Below, in pieces: positions 7,929 to 16,133 of a stretch of 33,242 nt of DNA. Position 1 is the stretch's first letter, and the number at the start of each line of letters is the position of its first letter. The position numbers and the translations under genes are program-made. The stretch is taken from contig QCSN01000020.1 of NCBI GenBank assembly GCA_003211515.1, positions 1 to 33,242 on the forward strand, in the 5' to 3' direction. This stretch comes from Synechococcus sp. AG-670-F04. Lineage in GTDB: Bacteria > Cyanobacteriota > Cyanobacteriia > PCC-6307 > Cyanobiaceae. The notes beneath the pieces are model-generated. The model was given only the letters and a program-made list of their open reading frames with translations, did not search any database and was not told where the DNA came from.

Positions 7929-8426
7929 TCAGAGAGTCCACGTGTCAAGAATGAAGGCACCTTCCTTCCGGTGCATCAGGACGATATCCAGAACATCCAA
8001 TGGATTAACAGGAGTAATCCCAGGCATCAATGCACCTTCCCCATGGCCGTAAAGCGCCTGTAGAGCAAAACGGCACGCATAAACTTTCCCCCCCTGATCC
8101 ATAAATTTTTGAAGGCGTGCATTGAAATTGAGATGTCCGTCAAAGGCGGCATCACCGAGCTTCGGGAATCCTCTTTGAACTCCCAAGGTCACACCAGGAC
8201 CGTAGAGCAGAACTGACGTTTCAAATCCCTTGGTAATTAATCGGCTGGCTTGCAACAGGTTGACCAGCCCGATCGAACCTTCAAATGCCACGGTGTGAAA
8301 AGTGACCAGGGCCTTTTCGCCGGGATCTGCCTTCACATCAGGAAAAACCTTTTCTTCGTAGTCAACGAGAAAATCACCCGGTTGATTGGCAGGACGCTCA
8401 ACGGAGGGCATGTCACAAAACTCCAA
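7929..8426 (-). CDS. MSMEG_0572/Sll0783 family nitrogen starvation response protein
   Basis: A 165-residue protein, first gene of the nitrilase operon. Conserved parts are [57 protein letters not shown] and [19 protein letters not shown]. The fold is probably DsrE-like, judging from the mix of a sulfur-relay-like core and conserved Cys. In Synechocystis the homologue Sll0783 is strongly induced by nitrogen starvation and is required for polyhydroxybutyrate accumulation. The true start may be 8411 ([12 protein letters not shown]). The promoter lies in 8427-8583 next to an NtcA-type box. Confidence 0.9.
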   Translation of the reverse strand: MEFCDMPSVERPANQPGDFLVDYEEKVFPDVKADPGEKALVTFHTVAFEGSIGLVNLLQASRLITKGFETSVLLYGPGVTLGVQRGFPKLGDAAFDGHLNFNARLQKFMDQGGKVYACRFALQALYGHGEGALMPGITPVNPLDVLDIVLMHRKEGAFILDTWTL

Positions 8427-8517
8427 GTAAGTTCAGGCTGACTCGCCCCGGCGCCAAAAAAAGTTTCTAATGCGACAAAATGCTGCGTTTCACATGCGGA
8501 TTGACCGTCGATAAATT

Positions 8518-8531
8518 GTATTTACTGCTAC
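8518..8531. promoter_or_regulatory. NtcA-type box GTA-N8-TAC in the divergent nitrilase promoter
   Basis: GTA at 8518-8520 and TAC at 8529-8531 are separated by exactly 8 bases, the consensus for the cyanobacterial nitrogen regulator NtcA. The site is in the 157-bp region between the divergent operons. On the plus strand a TAAAAT at 8560-8565 could be the -10 box, 28 bases after the site (22-23 is usual). On the minus strand no convincing -10 was found. Chance occurrence of the six fixed bases in 157 bp is a few percent; the nitrogen-starvation genes on both sides make it credible. Confidence 0.65.
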
Positions 8532-8583
8532 ATCTTTTGGCTGTTGAATGGGGCAAAGTTAAAATGTAATCTTATGTCTTTTC

Positions 8584-9888
8584 ATGACTCAATCGTCCGA
8601 TAGCTGCAAGCTGAAGACGGTTGTTGTGATTGGCGCAGGCCAGGCTGGCCTTTCCGTTGCCGAAGCATTACATCGCCAAGGCCTTCGGCCCCTTGTCTTG
8701 GAGAAAAACAAGATTGGTTTTGCATGGGATCAGCAACGCTGGGACTCGTTTTGCCTGGTCACGCCGAATTGGCAATGCCGGTTGCCGGGATTTCCCTACG
8801 ACGGTCACGACCCCGATGGCTTTATGGACAAAAGGGCGATCGTTGATTTTTTGAGGCGCTTCGCTCAACACGTGGGTGCCGATGTCCGTGAGGGTATCGC
8901 TGTTCGCCGACTCACGCACAGCGGCGGTCGTTATCGCCTGCACACCACCGAGGGTGTGATCAACGCTGATCACGTGGTTGTGGCAACAGGCGGTTATCAC
9001 ATCCCCAAGCGCCATCCTTTGGCTGAACGTCTACCAACTACCGTTCGGCAACTCGATGCTTGCGACTACCGCAATCCTGAATCGCTGCCCTCGGGTCCGG
9101 TCCTTGTTGTTGGTAGTGGTCAGTCCGGAAGTCAGATCGCAGAAGACCTGTTTCTTGCCGGCCGGGAGGTGCACTTGAGTGTCGGCAGTGCACCTCGTTC
9201 TCCCAGGCGTTATCGCGGTCGTGACGTTGTTGATTGGCTCGATCGTATGGGGTACTACGCCATGCCAATCAGTGAGCACAGCGACCCCCGTTCTGTTCGC
9301 GCCAAAACCAATCACTACCTCACTGGCAGGGATGGTGGTCGTGAGATTGACCTTCGCCGACGCGCTCTCGAGGGCCTCAATCTGCATGGTCGTCTCTCCA
9401 CGATTGAAGCCGATCACATTGGCTTCGCCATGGATCTGGCTGAAAATCTCGATCATGCTGATGCCGTGTATTGCAGGATTCGTAGCAGTATTGATTCGTG
9501 GATTGAGCAGCAGGATTTCGAGCGATCCATCCCTGAGGAGGATGTTTATTCACCGTGTTGGCATCCATCCACGGCAACAGACCCAGGTTTGGATCTAAGG
9601 CATACACCCCTTGCTGCAGTGATCTGGTGCATGGGCTATCGCAGCGACTTCAGTTGGGTTGATGTGCCTGTTTTCGATGGTTCAGGACAACCCGCCCATG
9701 AGCGGGGCGTCACGACCAGTTCCGGGCTCTACTTTTTAGGGCTGCCCTGGTTGCATACCTGGGGTTCAGGTCGATTCTGTGGGATTCAAGAGGATGCCAA
9801 CTACCTGGCCAAGCTGATCAGTCTTCGGGTGCAACGACGGGATGCCAGTCAGGAACGCTTGGAATGTACGGCGATTCTGGGCAGTTAA
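8584..9888 (+). CDS. MSMEG_0569 family flavin-dependent monooxygenase-like protein
   Basis: A 434-residue flavoprotein of the class B monooxygenase type. The FAD site is VVVIGAGQAGLSVAEAL at about residues 13-29 and the NADPH site is VLVVGSGQSGSQIAEDL at about 170-186. WDQQRWDSFCLVTPNWQ and FPYDGHDPDGFM are family segments, and the C-terminal FLGLPWLHTWGSGRFCGI with DANYLA closes the FAD domain. It is the seventh conserved member of the Nit1C set and probably oxygenates a pathway intermediate. It is transcribed away from the operon but shares its promoter region. Confidence 0.92.
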   Translation: MTQSSDSCKLKTVVVIGAGQAGLSVAEALHRQGLRPLVLEKNKIGFAWDQQRWDSFCLVTPNWQCRLPGFPYDGHDPDGFMDKRAIVDFLRRFAQHVGADVREGIAVRRLTHSGGRYRLHTTEGVINADHVVVATGGYHIPKRHPLAERLPTTVRQLDACDYRNPESLPSGPVLVVGSGQSGSQIAEDLFLAGREVHLSVGSAPRSPRRYRGRDVVDWLDRMGYYAMPISEHSDPRSVRAKTNHYLTGRDGGREIDLRRRALEGLNLHGRLSTIEADHIGFAMDLAENLDHADAVYCRIRSSIDSWIEQQDFERSIPEEDVYSPCWHPSTATDPGLDLRHTPLAAVIWCMGYRSDFSWVDVPVFDGSGQPAHERGVTTSSGLYFLGLPWLHTWGSGRFCGIQEDANYLAKLISLRVQRRDASQERLECTAILGS

Positions 9889-9912
9889 ACCCAACCTGAG
9901 CTGTTTGGGTCT
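9889..9912 (+). terminator. Weak hairpin after the flavoprotein gene
   Basis: ACCCAA (9889-9894) pairs with TTGGGT (9905-9910) right after the stop codon. There is no good T run behind it, so this may be only a pause or RNA-stability hairpin. Confidence 0.35.
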
Positions 9913-10334
9913 CTATCGACCTTTGTCTCTTGTTTGGTTCCGTTGAGGTTCATTTTTCGATTTCACTGTTTTAAATTCAACTTGTTTGCCTTGAATCGAT
10001 ATGTTCAGCTTTTTTCTAAGAAAAATCAGCAATTCATTACTACTGTCGGGCGGCTTGGCAAAAATGGCAATCAGCCTTAATACGGGTTGTCTTTTACTCT
10101 TGAGCAGCCAATAGTGAGTGTCTGATAGGCGGAGCTGCCATGAATGATAGGAGATTTAAACCATCGTTTTGCCATCTGATCTTGCATGGATCACACCACT
10201 CTTGATCAGCGAAGATTGGGTCTAAACCATTCTTTGCCCTTTCATTGCAGATGGTTCGGATCCTGAATCGGATCCTGAATCGGATCCTTTGTAATCAACG
10301 CGATGCCAGTTCTGTTCACCCCGGAGTGTTAATC
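9913..10334. other. Intergenic region with short tandem repeat
   Basis: About 420 bases without a convincing gene. At 10257-10288 a 12-bp unit (CGGATCCTGAAT) is repeated 2.7 times, just upstream of the cupin-like gene. The rest is AT-rich and probably holds the cupin promoter. Confidence 0.45.
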
Positions 10335-10868
10335 ATGCGACTTCACTTCATACCAATTCATGTTTTCAGGGAAACACCTTCTGTGACCTTTTTTGATGCT
10401 GGCGTTCCAGGTAGCAATGGCACGGATGTTGTTGCGCACTATGGCGCTGCCATCTCTCCTCCAGATCTGGATGGCTCGGAGCAGTATTACGTCCACCAAC
10501 ATCAAGTGGACCATAATCTTGTCATTGAAGGCGAACGTATTTTCACTCTTCTGAATCCAGCCTGGCCCCAGCCCCACCATGTGATTCATCTTGTTCGTGC
10601 CATGGGTGCTTTGCAAATTCCTGTTGGTACCTATCACCGGTCAGTCTCTGGTGATGCTGGCAGCCTGGTGCTCAACCAGTCCTTGAGAGATCCTGCATTC
10701 AATTACGCTACGGAATTTATTCCTGTCTGCCTTGGCGATCACCATTGTTTGAGTTGGGTGCGCCGCAGCCTTCCTTGGGTTTGGAGATGGAATGATGGGC
10801 ATATCTGCAGGCAACATGAACGGAAAGGAGCTCAATGTGATGCCATTATTGATCCAATTTTGGCTTGA
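10335..10868 (+). CDS. Cupin-like conserved hypothetical protein
   Basis: A 177-residue protein from the ATG at 10335 (MRLHFIPIHVFRE); the frame is open upstream through the 12-bp repeats but has no similarity there. A single cupin barrel is suggested by YVHQHQVDHNLVIEGERIFTLLNPAW (the HxH...E block with a Gly turn) and by GALQIPVGTYHRSVSG (the P-G-x-x-H block). The metal ligands would be the His pair near residue 53 and His in TYHRS. The 3' part (CLGDHHCLSWVRRSLPW) is less cupin-like. The substrate is unknown. It reads in the same direction as the flavoprotein gene but 450 bp away. Confidence 0.65.
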   Translation: MRLHFIPIHVFRETPSVTFFDAGVPGSNGTDVVAHYGAAISPPDLDGSEQYYVHQHQVDHNLVIEGERIFTLLNPAWPQPHHVIHLVRAMGALQIPVGTYHRSVSGDAGSLVLNQSLRDPAFNYATEFIPVCLGDHHCLSWVRRSLPWVWRWNDGHICRQHERKGAQCDAIIDPILA

Positions 10869-11073
10869 TTTTATATTTCATCCATGCATAGAGTATTGGC
10901 ACAATTGGAACCGTAGCAATGCGATTTGTTGCTATTGATTTAGTGATTTAAATGCGCCTGTAAAGTTTGGAGTATTTAGAAATCGAATGCATTAATCTAA
11001 AGTTTGTGATTTAACTGTTGCTTTGGATATTGAGAATGAAGGAGAGGTTGTTCTGGAACATATTTTTGCGTTT
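10869..11073. other. Short AT-rich spacer between convergent genes
   Basis: About 200 bases between the 3' ends of the cupin-like and VOC genes. I see no strong terminator and no gene. Confidence 0.4.
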
Positions 11074-11676
11074 CTAGTCTATGGAACTGCGGAATTGTTG
11101 TGCGGCAGCGGAGAAATTTGTGTCAGCATTGCATTTTCCTTTGGGGATTTGGTTGAACTCGATGCGTTCACCATTGGGACCAGACATAAAGAAGCAATTC
11201 CAACCACCAAGGGCTCCATCCGGACCGAGGTGATGCAAATCATCCTTATTGAGTGACACATATGGCATGTCTTTTGTCGCTTCGCATAGCTTTTTGAGGA
11301 ACTCTTTGGCATTAATATCTTCAGCTAAGTTGAACGAAATATGCTTTCCAGCCACGCCCTGTTTGTTGGCATCCATGCATGGGTGAGCACTGTGGGTCTT
11401 GCCGGTCTCTTTGTTGTAATAGCGAAGCAATTCAATTGCAGAATTGCCGAATGAATAAAAGCAAACGTCTAATGCATCGCCAGAACCCAGTTGTGGTGCT
11501 GAATCAACCAGACCATTCAAGATCGTTGTCCACTCTTCTCCATCGATTCCCGTGATCTCTGCAATGAAAACTCCACCGAGAATCTCGCCATAAAATTTCT
11601 TTGATACATCCATATCATCTACATTTACACCGACATGCTGAATAGCATCGTTGGCGAGGTAGCTGCGCAGTGACAT
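11074..11676 (-). CDS. VOC superfamily protein (glyoxalase/dioxygenase-like)
   Basis: A 200-residue protein from the ATG at 11676; two codons upstream there is a TTG that could also serve. The N-terminal IQHVGVNVDDMDVSKKFYGEILGG is a typical first VOC module with a metal-binding His. The second module has KHISFNLAEDINAKEFLKKL and ends MSGPNGERIEFNQIP, where the Glu would be the last metal ligand. Members include glyoxalase I, extradiol dioxygenases and isomerases; the reaction cannot be assigned here. Two inverted repeats upstream (11718-11746, 11762-11795) may regulate it. Confidence 0.85.
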   Translation of the reverse strand: MSLRSYLANDAIQHVGVNVDDMDVSKKFYGEILGGVFIAEITGIDGEEWTTILNGLVDSAPQLGSGDALDVCFYSFGNSAIELLRYYNKETGKTHSAHPCMDANKQGVAGKHISFNLAEDINAKEFLKKLCEATKDMPYVSLNKDDLHHLGPDGALGGWNCFFMSGPNGERIEFNQIPKGKCNADTNFSAAAQQFRSSID

Positions 11677-11717
11677 GTTCAACAGAGTGTTACGTGAAAG
11701 AACAGGGCTTTACCAAT

Positions 11718-11795
11718 ATCATCATCCCCAGTCTTAGGACGATGATCTTTGACCAAGATTAGTTGCCAACCCTACTTGTTTTATAGGGCTGCAAC
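11718..11795. promoter_or_regulatory. Two successive inverted repeats upstream of the VOC gene
   Basis: The first repeat pairs 11718-11727 with 11737-11746 (ATCATCATCC against GGACGATGAT, 9 of 10). The second pairs GTTGC (11762-11766) with GCAAC (11791-11795) and CCCTA (11770-11774) with TAGGG (11784-11788). They lie 42-120 bp upstream of the VOC start and could be operators or leader-RNA hairpins. Confidence 0.35.
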
Positions 11796-12127
11796 GTCAT
11801 TCTGATTGTACAAATAGCTACAGACAAGTGCCTCGGTTCAACAGGCCTTGATGAATTGAACGTGTATTAATCAATCAGAGTGATCTCTGTGAATTGACAA
11901 AATTTTTTGGAACTCCAGCTTTGCATACAGTAAACCGTCTACTTGTTAAGCAATCGTGTGATGATCCGTTTTTGGGTCCCTCCTTGATTTTTTTATGGAT
12001 TACCAGTTGTACACGTTGGTAGACCACTCCCATCATTCCCTTTGTCGTTATTGATGTGTTCCGATGCTAATTGCCCATCAGGTTGGTTCACAATGGTTGA
12101 ATAGGCGTTGATCCATTGCTAAAACAC
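11796..12127. other. Intergenic region between divergent genes
   Basis: About 330 bases between the VOC hairpins and the lipoprotein start. It presumably holds the lipoprotein promoter. No ORF with coding features and no clear repeat were seen. Confidence 0.4.
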
Positions 12128-12364
12128 ATGAAATTCAGTCGTCCTATGATTCGTGCTGTTTATGCCTCTCTTGCTGTCGCTGCCGTTATTACGGGTTGTA
12201 GTTTTGATGTGGATAGCATCAAACAAGAGGCTGAGAAGCTGCAAAAAGAAATTGATTCATCCAATTTGAAGGACTGTAAGGATGAAGAAGGCAAGCCTTT
12301 GCCGAAATGGATGTGCCGCAAAGATGAAAATCCTGATGATAGTAAAGGTCAATCCCCAAAATGA
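12128..12364 (+). CDS. Small lipoprotein with C-x12-C motif
   Basis: A 78-residue protein starting at the ATG at 12128 (MKFSRPMIRAVYASLAVAA). The lipobox VITGC places the lipidated Cys at residue 24. The mature part has a helical stretch (KQEAEKLQKEIDSSNLKD) and then C-x12-C with the end PKWMC. The same kind of C...[KR]W...C element occurs in the lipoprotein at 22209 and the DUF3721 protein at 979. Function is unknown. Confidence 0.7.
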   Translation: MKFSRPMIRAVYASLAVAAVITGCSFDVDSIKQEAEKLQKEIDSSNLKDCKDEEGKPLPKWMCRKDENPDDSKGQSPK

Positions 12365-12549
12365 GAACCGAATCAGATTCAGATAAATATTGAATATTCA
12401 CTAAAATAATATCAGAGTATGCAGTAGAATTTTATAATTCTTATGTTTTAAATTTGAGTACTCATAATTATTTGATACTCATCGGGGTAATAGTTGAATT
12501 GTCACTCAATAATATTGTTTGAATTTTCTGCGGTTGATTTGATCTTTCC
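12365..12549. other. Very AT-rich spacer
   Basis: About 185 bases of high-AT sequence between the ends of the lipoprotein gene and the convergent secreted-protein gene. No terminator hairpin is evident. Confidence 0.4.
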
Positions 12550-12807
12550 TCAACTCTCGGTTGTGGCGAGCTGATGAATTTTTACCATGGTGTTATCAAG
12601 TTCTGCAATATCAGTCAACCCATGGGCATCAAACCATGGTGCACTTGCCCAGTTGAAACCCTCACCAAATGTATTGTCAGGAGCAACGATGTACCAATGG
12701 CAACTTGCATCGGGTACGTCGACGGCACACCTCGACCAATCATCTTTCCATTGCGGTACCTGTACCCACATAACGGCTGCGAAAAAAATGGCGATGATCG
12801 ATTTCAT
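12550..12807 (-). CDS. Small secreted protein, hypothetical
   Basis: An 85-residue protein with a short signal peptide (MKSIIAIFFAAVMWVQV). The mature part is rich in Trp and acidic residues and contains two Cys (SRCAV, SCHWYIV), which could form one disulfide. No family recognised. The signal peptide and the length make it more likely real than spurious. Confidence 0.55.
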   Translation of the reverse strand: MKSIIAIFFAAVMWVQVPQWKDDWSRCAVDVPDASCHWYIVAPDNTFGEGFNWASAPWFDAHGLTDIAELDNTMVKIHQLATTES

Positions 12808-13033
12808 GATGATCGGAAGCGGTCGTCAATTATAACGAAAATTGCGACTACAGTATGGTCAAAATGGACTTTTAAATGTTGAAGCAATTAATGCGACCAA
12901 TGATTGAACTCATCCTTTTATATTGATGCACTAAAGTTGTTATTGAATTATTGGATTAAAGTATTTGTAATTGCAGAATGTTAGCAAAAAGCTGTTCTTT
13001 AACTTATAATTATTTGATCTTTCATATGTTCTA
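12808..13033. other. AT-rich spacer
   Basis: Spacer of about 225 bases between two minus-strand genes. It should hold the promoter of the secreted-protein gene; no specific site stands out. Confidence 0.35.
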
Positions 13034-13492
13034 CTAGGCGTAGCAGAGATCTCCGTTACCAACGCCAGCAGCTGTTGACATGCTCCCTGAAGCGACTCCA
13101 CTTAAACCATCCAGATAATTTGCGATTGCTTGGCAGTTACCTGTGGATAATGCATTGGATAAGATGTTGGCATACGTCGTGTCTTCATCAAAAATACTAC
13201 GGAGATGTTTGGCACTCTTTTTAAAGCTTTTGTTGTTTTCTAGCTCGAATGAATGCGTAAAACCAATTCCGTCGGAATCTCCAATGGAAAATCCATATGA
13301 TGTTACACCGCCTTTTTTGTTGAAATCATATGAGCCAGTCACAATTGTTCCAGTTAAAGAGTCAAATCCTTCGAAATAGACAGAATTTTCGTCAAAATCT
13401 GATGAAAAATAAACTTCTCCTTGATTGCCGAGCAAATCTTTCTCAACAATTTTATTCGATTTCTTGATTTTTTTCTTGAGCTTTTTAGTCAT
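13034..13492 (-). CDS. Hypothetical protein with Lys-rich N terminus
   Basis: A 152-residue protein. The first 20 residues are very basic (MTKKLKKKIKKSNK). A beta-rich region with many Asp, Gly and Ser follows (VYFEGFDSLTGTIVTGSYDF), and the last 30 residues are small and Gly/Ser/Ala-rich, ending NGDLCYA. No signal peptide or catalytic motif is visible. It could be a surface or modified peptide-like protein; no function assigned. Confidence 0.6.
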   Translation of the reverse strand: MTKKLKKKIKKSNKIVEKDLLGNQGEVYFSSDFDENSVYFEGFDSLTGTIVTGSYDFNKKGGVTSYGFSIGDSDGIGFTHSFELENNKSFKKSAKHLRSIFDEDTTYANILSNALSTGNCQAIANYLDGLSGVASGSMSTAAGVGNGDLCYA

Positions 13493-13740
13493 TTGAATTC
13501 TTATTTTAAGTACTATATGCTGTTTTCATATTTTCTGCAAGGCGTTTTGCTTTTTGCTTCAATATTGGTTTGAAGAATGCAACCGCTCATCACTTCTCTG
13601 GTGAGTGTCGTGTGGGTGGTTATAGGACGGTTATGCTGCTCGACAATTCACGCCCTTTCGGCGTTAATGAATCGGGAGTCTTTGTTTTTGCATGGTAACG
13701 ATCCCTACTGTTATTTCTGTTTGTCGTTCGTTGTTGAGCC

Positions 13741-13909
13741 TCAAATCGATGAACCCCTACATTTGTAGGATGTATTTCAAGTTAAGCCAAGGCATGATGG
13801 TATTGTCAGATATTTAGCATTGGTATCTGAAAAGCCACCATTATTTTATGGTGGTTGTGTTGAGTTTGCGAGGCGTTGGGGGGCTAGGTCAAACTAGCCT
13901 CTTTTTTTT
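13741..13909 (+). ncRNA. Candidate structured small RNA ending in a strong terminator
   Basis: Three hairpins follow each other on the plus strand: CCTACA/TGTAGG (13756-13769), CCACCAT/ATGGTGG (13835-13854), and GGCTAG/CTAGCC (13882-13899) with a T8 run behind it. No convincing protein gene on the plus strand precedes the terminator: the only long frame (13577-13768) lacks family features. A short untranslated transcript is the simplest reading. The 5' end is not defined. Confidence 0.4.
13882..13909 (+). terminator. Rho-independent terminator
   Basis: Six-bp stem GGCTAG/CTAGCC with a 6-nt loop, followed by TCTTTTTTTT. This is one of the clearest intrinsic terminators in the window. It ends a plus-strand transcript from 13500-13880 and faces the end of the minus-strand AllA-like gene. 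Confidence 0.75.
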
Positions 13910-13945
13910 GGACGGCTATTGCGTATCGCATGTTTTCAACCACTT

Positions 13946-14422
13946 TCAATCTATTCTGAGTTTTATGGGAGTTGGTAAGGGATGCGAATTGTGGTCTGTG
14001 AGGTTCGTATCACTTAACTCCAGGTTGAAGAACAATGCACTTGAAGCAAGAAAAAATGGACCCGCATGCCATGTTCCCTGGTGTAACTTCATGGCTTCAC
14101 CCGCTTCAACCCTCACCAAAAGTGTTGTTGCTTCGCTGAGTTGCTCCCCAGCCAACCCAGGTTCAGCTACAACCATCCACCATGGTTGAGCATCGGCTGA
14201 CCCCAAGCATTGCGTTGCTTTTTGATGACGGGTCATGCTTGACACTTTCGCTGGTCGTCGCCGAAGGCGCATGATGTAGTACCTCAAGTTTTCATCATCA
14301 AATTTGAGGATTGCGTCCTTATCACTGTGGGGGGTCATGTCTTCGATCGGCAGTATTGCAGTACCAAAACGTTCAAAACAACAGTCGCTCAGATTCACTG
14401 CCGAAAGCATAAATTTTGACAT
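13946..14422 (-). CDS. Ureidoglycolate lyase (AllA)-like protein
   Basis: A 158-residue protein that fits the cupin-like ureidoglycolate lyase family. Matches are YYIMRLRRRPAKVSSMTRHQKATQCLGS (the R/H-rich entry strand), WWMVVAEPG, RVEAGEAMKLHQGTWHAGPFF (the catalytic K-x-H-x-G-x-W-H block) and a final strand FFNLELSDTNLTDHN. AllA releases urea and glyoxylate from ureidoglycolate in purine breakdown. No other allantoin-pathway gene is in the window, so the substrate is uncertain. Picocyanobacteria often keep this family alone. Confidence 0.82.
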   Translation of the reverse strand: MSKFMLSAVNLSDCCFERFGTAILPIEDMTPHSDKDAILKFDDENLRYYIMRLRRRPAKVSSMTRHQKATQCLGSADAQPWWMVVAEPGLAGEQLSEATTLLVRVEAGEAMKLHQGTWHAGPFFLASSALFFNLELSDTNLTDHNSHPLPTPIKLRID

Positions 14423-14660
14423 TCTCAGACGGCAAAGGTGGATTCACCAACACTAGAATTCTATCAAGGAGGAATGCGTTGTTCGGCAAACAGAAGAACA
14501 AACTTCTATGAACCATAGATATCGGTCGAAAAAATGAATTTTGATTGCATGATAATTTTGTGCAATGGCTATTCGCTAAAACAATGATAAGACTTCTTTT
14601 TGATGTTCCTGGTGTTCAATAGCTTGAGTTTGAAGCGTGTTGTGAAGCCTTCTGGATTTA
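14423..14660. other. Spacer between two minus-strand genes
   Basis: About 240 bases, AT-rich, probably with the promoter of the AllA-like gene. No repeats or RNA gene seen. Confidence 0.35.
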
Positions 14661-14870
14661 TTATTTGCCCTCAAGAACAAAGCCAAAGCTTGTAAATACC
14701 TCTTTGTTCTGATGCTTAATGACTCGACTGCCTTGATGATTCTCTAACTGAAAACCACTTTGATCCAGTTGGCGCATCAGGGCGGCTGCTTCTTCAAAGC
14801 GCTGTGCCATGGATGCAAGGCTTGGACAGTCTGCGGAAAGTGTGGATTCGTCCCAAGTGAATGAGGCCAT
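14661..14870 (-). CDS. Small hypothetical protein
   Basis: A 69-residue cytosolic protein starting MASFTWDESTLSADCPS. It has an amphipathic helix (MAQRFEEAAALMRQLDQSG) and then a short beta-rich part (FQLENHQGSRVIKH, FTSFGFVLE). The composition looks genuinely coding. No domain recognised and no functional neighbour. Confidence 0.5.
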   Translation of the reverse strand: MASFTWDESTLSADCPSLASMAQRFEEAAALMRQLDQSGFQLENHQGSRVIKHQNKEVFTSFGFVLEGK

Positions 14871-15071
14871 GGCTTCCTGGAGAGGTGTACGGGTTTTATT
14901 CGCTCTATCAATTATAGGTGATTCTTTTGGTTTTCTTTGGATTGCATGCGCAGCTTGACTGTTGGTGTATCGCTTACTACTTATTTGTCCTGATATTGTT
15001 CAAAGGGTTTTGATTTAACCTTCATTTTAAAATAATCTCGTCGTTATTATCCGCTGAGTTATTGATTGCGG

Positions 15072-16133
15072 TTAGGAGTTTTTTCCCTCTCTGATTTTAA
15101 AATCCCACACATTGATGCCCCCTTCTGCATCGATGGCTGCCAAGGCGCTGTCGTTCGGCTTCCAGCACACTTCACTGACGCGTTCACCCACGAACGCCCC
15201 TCCTAAAGGGTTCCCATCGCCGTTTTTATCTAGAAACCACACAAACACTGAGCCGTCTCTTGAACCTGAAGCAAGGACTAATCTTTGATTTGCAAAGGCA
15301 AGGCTTGAGATTGGCTCCGGATGAAGGACGAGTTGCCCGGGCAGTGACCCTTCAGGGCCCTTCCCCTGAAAATTCCAGACGATGATTTGATCACTTCCAC
15401 CGGTTGCCAAAAACCGGCCGCTTTGATCAAAGGCAAGTTGACTTGGCTTGCCTGGATAGCCTGTCATTTCAGCATCCATTCCTGTTGTCCGCCGCCAGAA
15501 ATGAACAGAGTTGTCCTGACTTCCACAAGCGACAATGTCACCATCGGGGCTTAGCACCATGGAAACAAGTGATCCTTGCCATTCAAGTTTCTGATCTTCT
15601 TGCTGTTCGGTGAGGTTGAAGAATGTGACCCGGCCATAACAGGCCGATGCCAGCTCATCAGGCTTCGACCAAGAGATTGCGCTAACGGTGCTTGGATGCG
15701 CATCTGTTTTCCATTGTTCTATGCCATCGCTGCTGTAAAGGTGAACGTGTCGTCCAGAAGCGACTGCCAGCGTTTGTCCATTGTCCGACCAGGCAAGATG
15801 TTCTACCCAGCTCTTGCCGGGTTGAATTTGGTGGAGTACATCCCCGGTTGTTGCATCCCACACCACGACAGATCCATCTTGTCCGGATGTTGCGACTCGA
15901 TCTCCCTCTGGGTGAATCGCTAAGGCGAGCAACCCTCCTTGATGGACCTCTTTCTTGGTCCAAATTAAGTTGCCCGAATCAGCATTGAATGCATAAAGTC
16001 CCCCAGCAACGTCTCCAACGAGAAGTGTTTTGCCTTTCTCCCCCCATCCACAGGTGAGGGCATAGTCATCTGCTTGTGCGCTCCAACCCTCATGAAGCAT
16101 GCCCTGAGGGGCAAAGGCTTTCATATCAGGCAT
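15072..16133 (-). CDS. WD40 repeat protein paired with the COG0523 GTPase
   Basis: A 353-residue protein made of seven or so WD40 repeats. Clear repeat ends are VATSGQDGSVVVWD, VACGSQDNSVHFWR, LATGGSDQIIVWN, LASGSRDGSVFVW and IDAEGGINVWD, giving a complete beta-propeller. There is no signal peptide, so it is cytosolic. Its start overlaps the end of the CobW-like gene by 13 bp, so translation is coupled and the expression should be zinc-controlled. A scaffold for the metallochaperone or its client is the simple inference. Confidence 0.9.
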   Translation of the reverse strand: MPDMKAFAPQGMLHEGWSAQADDYALTCGWGEKGKTLLVGDVAGGLYAFNADSGNLIWTKKEVHQGGLLALAIHPEGDRVATSGQDGSVVVWDATTGDVLHQIQPGKSWVEHLAWSDNGQTLAVASGRHVHLYSSDGIEQWKTDAHPSTVSAISWSKPDELASACYGRVTFFNLTEQQEDQKLEWQGSLVSMVLSPDGDIVACGSQDNSVHFWRRTTGMDAEMTGYPGKPSQLAFDQSGRFLATGGSDQIIVWNFQGKGPEGSLPGQLVLHPEPISSLAFANQRLVLASGSRDGSVFVWFLDKNGDGNPLGGAFVGERVSEVCWKPNDSALAAIDAEGGINVWDFKIREGKNS

